From: Atherinomorus stipes
Lineage: Eukaryota > Chordata > Actinopteri > Atheriniformes > Atherinidae
NCBI GenBank assembly: GCA_023101725.1
Contig: JALJCO010001078.1
Location: forward strand, 620,001-684,000
DNA length: 64,000 nt
Direction of reading: 5' to 3'
This document shows positions 61,401 through 64,000 of the stretch, one piece after another (position 1 is the stretch's first letter; every line of letters begins with the position of its first letter). Both the position numbers and the translations under genes were made by a program. The notes under the pieces were generated by a model. That model was not told the origin of the DNA, made no database searches, and saw only the letters and a list, made by a program, of their open reading frames with translations.

Positions 61401-63972
61401 AAGATTGATTAGCATACAATATCTTCCATAAAAGAACAAAGAGGATAGTGTGGTGGGAAGGGCTTAAATTGCTTCCAGTGGCTTTGGATCTCTTCCACTA
61501 TGTGACAGAAACACACAGATTAACTTTAACATGTAGATGGATTCACTGGCTGCAAAGACTCTGCCACATACATGGATTAAAGCCGACTGGGGGGGGGTTT
61601 CACAGTACAGAGGAAAAATAAGATAAAACAAACTGCAAAAGCAACAAAGGAGCTCTGAAGGTGAATAATTAGCGGTGCACAATAATTATCGGGCCAATAA
61701 CAGGAAATCATTATGTCATTCCGATGAGTCCGATACCATGATGATCTGCCGCAATGACTTACTGTGTATATTCAGGGGCACAGATGGGATTATTAAACTG
61801 GGGGGACCAAATGATTGGAACTCAAGAGGCTATTTTTGTGTAATTTGGGCCTTAACCCCGAAAGAAAGCTTGTTTCTTTCTTTTTTTTTTTTTTGATTGG
61901 ATGTGAGGACATTGAAAATCCCAGTTTTCAACTTTTCTCGCTGAGATATTGCGATTGGGGGAAAAAAACTGCTGCTTCCAAACTACTTTCCTTTCTCATT
62001 TTAGACACTAGCTACCCCCTACAGTTGGAAATTTTGATTTGGTATGGCTAGGTATGTATGTGTGTTATCAGTTATCGTTATCAGTTTTGAAAAAGGTTAT
62101 CGTCCATCCCTATCTCTAATAATTAAAAATCAAACTGCATTTCGTTGGTTTAAGATTACATTAAAACGAATCACTGCCATTAACTGATGCAACATCTGAG
62201 AAGGTTATATCTTTATGGAGTTTTGAGGAATATCAACATTTACTTTGATATAGTAAGAGAAGAGATACATACCCACAACTGAGGCAGATGCTGGAGCAGG
62301 TAAAGTACTCATCTGGAAAGAAGGAATTACTGGTCATATGTTCATCCGAAATCTCTCCACTGAAGCGTTCACTCAGCGCCTAAATCAAGGACAAGATATT
62401 ATACATACTGATTGTAGCTCTACAGTACAAGCCAAGAGAGAAAACATAGATAAATCATCTAACAGAAATCCTTTTGCATGACTGTTTGGATGCACTGCCT
62501 CATGTAAGCATCACTACCTGCAGAGCCTTATAGATGACGCTTGCAGAACGTGGCGAGCGGGTGGTGTTGTTGTCCAGCTGGTGCTCCAGGCTGCGCAGTA
62601 AACCACTGAAGTCTGTGGGAGGGTTGTAGGTCCGAGTCCCACGGTACTGGATGGAACTGAAGGCTTCTGGGAAGAGACCCAGTTTCCTGAAGCGTTCCTG
62701 AAGCAGACGATCCGCTGAATCAGATGGTTTGTCTTAGACCCAGAAAAACAGGGAAGAGAAGAATGGGGCACCTTCCAATAAACTGAAGAAAGAAATCTGA
62801 AAAGCATTATGAGGGTTGATACCTGATCCTAGGAGCTTGGTGTGGACAGTCTCGTGGAAGATTATAACTGCAGGGCCCAGGGTGGACAACGGAACGTCCA
62901 GACCACAGCGGGTGGTCGTCGCCTTCAGCTCCCTTGTGAAATGTTTCAAGTAGGCATCTGATGCATCACCAAGGAACTTGAAGAGATCGTCATGGAGACG
63001 ATCAGCATGTGTTCGGTAGATAACCACATCAGAGATAGCCAGGACCTTGAGGAGAAGACGTGTTCGCTGCCCCTGATTGGCTCCTGAGGAGTAAGAGAAG
63101 ACGGTCAAAGCCTGTTTGTGTGCTTTTTTATTTCACTTGTGATATCAAGCTAAACAGCCGCATGTTTCATACCAGCTCCAAGCAATCCCTCTGTGTCGAT
63201 GACCACAACCCTATGCAGAGGGTCCATAGCTGCCCAAACTCCGACAGTGCAGGATTCTTGAGTAGGGGAGGTTTTGAACACTTCTCTTCCAAGAAAGAAG
63301 GTATGGTTCAGGGTGTGGGATTTGCCTTCCCCAGTGTTTCCAAAGATGGAGACCACCTTAAGGAGCTCATCTGGTTTGCAGCCCAGTCTGTTGACAAAGT
63401 CCTCCTCATCCTTCAACTGAGAATCCACAAAAGTTCATAAGAATTTATTATAATGCACTTTTATAAAGTTGACTTTATAAAGGTGAGCCTACCTGCATCT
63501 CCTCCTTCTCATCAACTAACAGGAAGCTGGACACCATCTCCAGCTTGGATTTGAGGATCTCCATCTCTGACTCCCCAGCAGTCACACTGCTGTCCTGAGG
63601 GGCCTTGGCAGGAGGATAAAGTGTCAGAGGGTGTTTCCTCTTGTTGACTCCACCATGAGTGCGTTTCTGGCAATCCAAACACAGGTTGATCTTACAACCC
63701 TGGCAGCGAACCACCGCTCTGAGTCTGACAGCGCAGCTGTTGTCACCTTTACAGGAGTCACAGAAGGGAACATGGCCTGGCGTGATCCGAACCCGGTCGT
63801 GATTTCTCATGCGCTCCTGACGATGGAGCTCCAGTTCACAGCGGGTGCACTGCAAGCTGCCGCATTCATCGCATTCAAACGCAGCCTCATCCGACCCTCC
63901 ACAGGCGTAACTCTCTTGACAGACCAGGACCGTGTTCATTCCTTTATCCACTGCTGGACTTTGACCACTCAT
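58432..63972 (-). CDS. zfyve1: Zinc finger FYVE domain protein 1 (DFCP1)
   Basis: Twelve coding exons (minus strand): 63493-63972, 63173-63416, 62823-63083, 62518-62732, 62273-62379, 60952-61060, 60769-60866, 60444-60561, 59962-60132, 58970-59150, 58745-58858, 58432-58658. They join in frame to 774 aa, against about 777 in mammals. The N-terminus has Cys/His zinc-binding clusters (CDECGSLQCTRCELELH). An NTPase domain follows with a Walker A loop GNTGEGKS at about 186-193 and a DTEG motif. Two FYVE fingers close the protein, from about 602 (TKHHCRACGEGFCDAC) and about 720 (SIHHCRACGQGVCDEC). DFCP1 binds PI3P and marks ER omegasomes, Golgi and lipid droplets. One intron is of the GC-AG type (60867-60951). 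The start ATG is followed by the family's conserved N-terminus; its promoter is outside the window. Confidence 0.96.
60867..60951 (-). other. zfyve1: GC-AG intron of zfyve1
   Basis: The donor reads AAG then GCAAGT on the minus strand, the optimal GC donor, and the acceptor is TACTCAG. Only this site keeps the conserved TCKACYEG junction in frame. The intron is 85 bases long. Confidence 0.85.
61671..62112. mobile_element. hAT-like element remnant in a zfyve1 intron
   Basis: The left end AGCGGTGCACAATAATTATC and the right end, reading inward, TAGGGATGGACGATAACC, have the look of a fish hAT family with a GGTGCACGATAATTATCGG end. The interior has CCGATGAGTCCGATACCATG and TATCGTTATCAG blocks and no transposase. 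Flanking sequence is AT-rich and shows AATAATT near both ends, but an exact 8-bp duplication cannot be assigned. Confidence 0.5.
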
Positions 63973-64000
63973 GTTAAACTTGAAATGTCAGCCTGTAATC

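Overview
The window reads as a stretch of teleost fish nuclear genome, probably a spiny-rayed fish. Genes have many short exons with GT-AG introns, the sequence is AT-rich, and the interspersed DNA is typical of fish: Tc1/mariner relics, hAT-type short elements, an L2-clade LINE and a tRNA-derived SINE. There is no bacterial, plasmid or viral gene organisation. No new multi-gene system was found; the most notable observations concern alternative splicing of one gene and the structure of several transposon relics.

Five protein-coding genes can be reconstructed exon by exon, each with an open reading frame across all junctions. From left to right they are: a syntaxin-7-like endosomal Qa-SNARE (minus, 2883-11265, 9 coding exons, 255 aa); leg1, a secreted LEG1-family protein (plus, 15682-19096, 8 exons, 357 aa); dpf3, a double-PHD-finger BAF chromatin-remodelling subunit (minus, 22273-48525, 11 exons for the long form, 377 aa); dcaf4, a WD-repeat CUL4-DDB1 adaptor (plus, 50589-55496, 13 exons, 534 aa); and zfyve1/DFCP1, a double-FYVE protein (minus, 58432-63972, 12 exons, 774 aa, complete up to its start codon 28 bases from the window edge). 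The syntaxin gene and leg1 are head to head, leg1 and dpf3 tail to tail, dpf3 and dcaf4 head to head about 2 kb apart, and dcaf4 and zfyve1 tail to tail.

The dpf3-dcaf4-zfyve1 block matches the neighbour set I know from human 14q24.2. The syntaxin-7/LEG1 pair is of human 6q type, so the window seems to hold a lineage-specific junction of two blocks. The genes share no pathway: they act in endosomal fusion, secretion, chromatin, ubiquitin ligation and PI3P membranes or lipid droplets.

dpf3 carries three alternative-splicing signals: a DPF3a-type terminal exon, a 42-base in-frame cassette that would split its C2H2 finger, and a long TG repeat against one splice acceptor. Introns and intergenic DNA hold at least a dozen transposon relics, including a hAT-type element with a perfect 8-bp target duplication next to a dcaf4 splice donor, and a 758-bp TIR element in a leg1 intron that carries a tRNA-like foldback.
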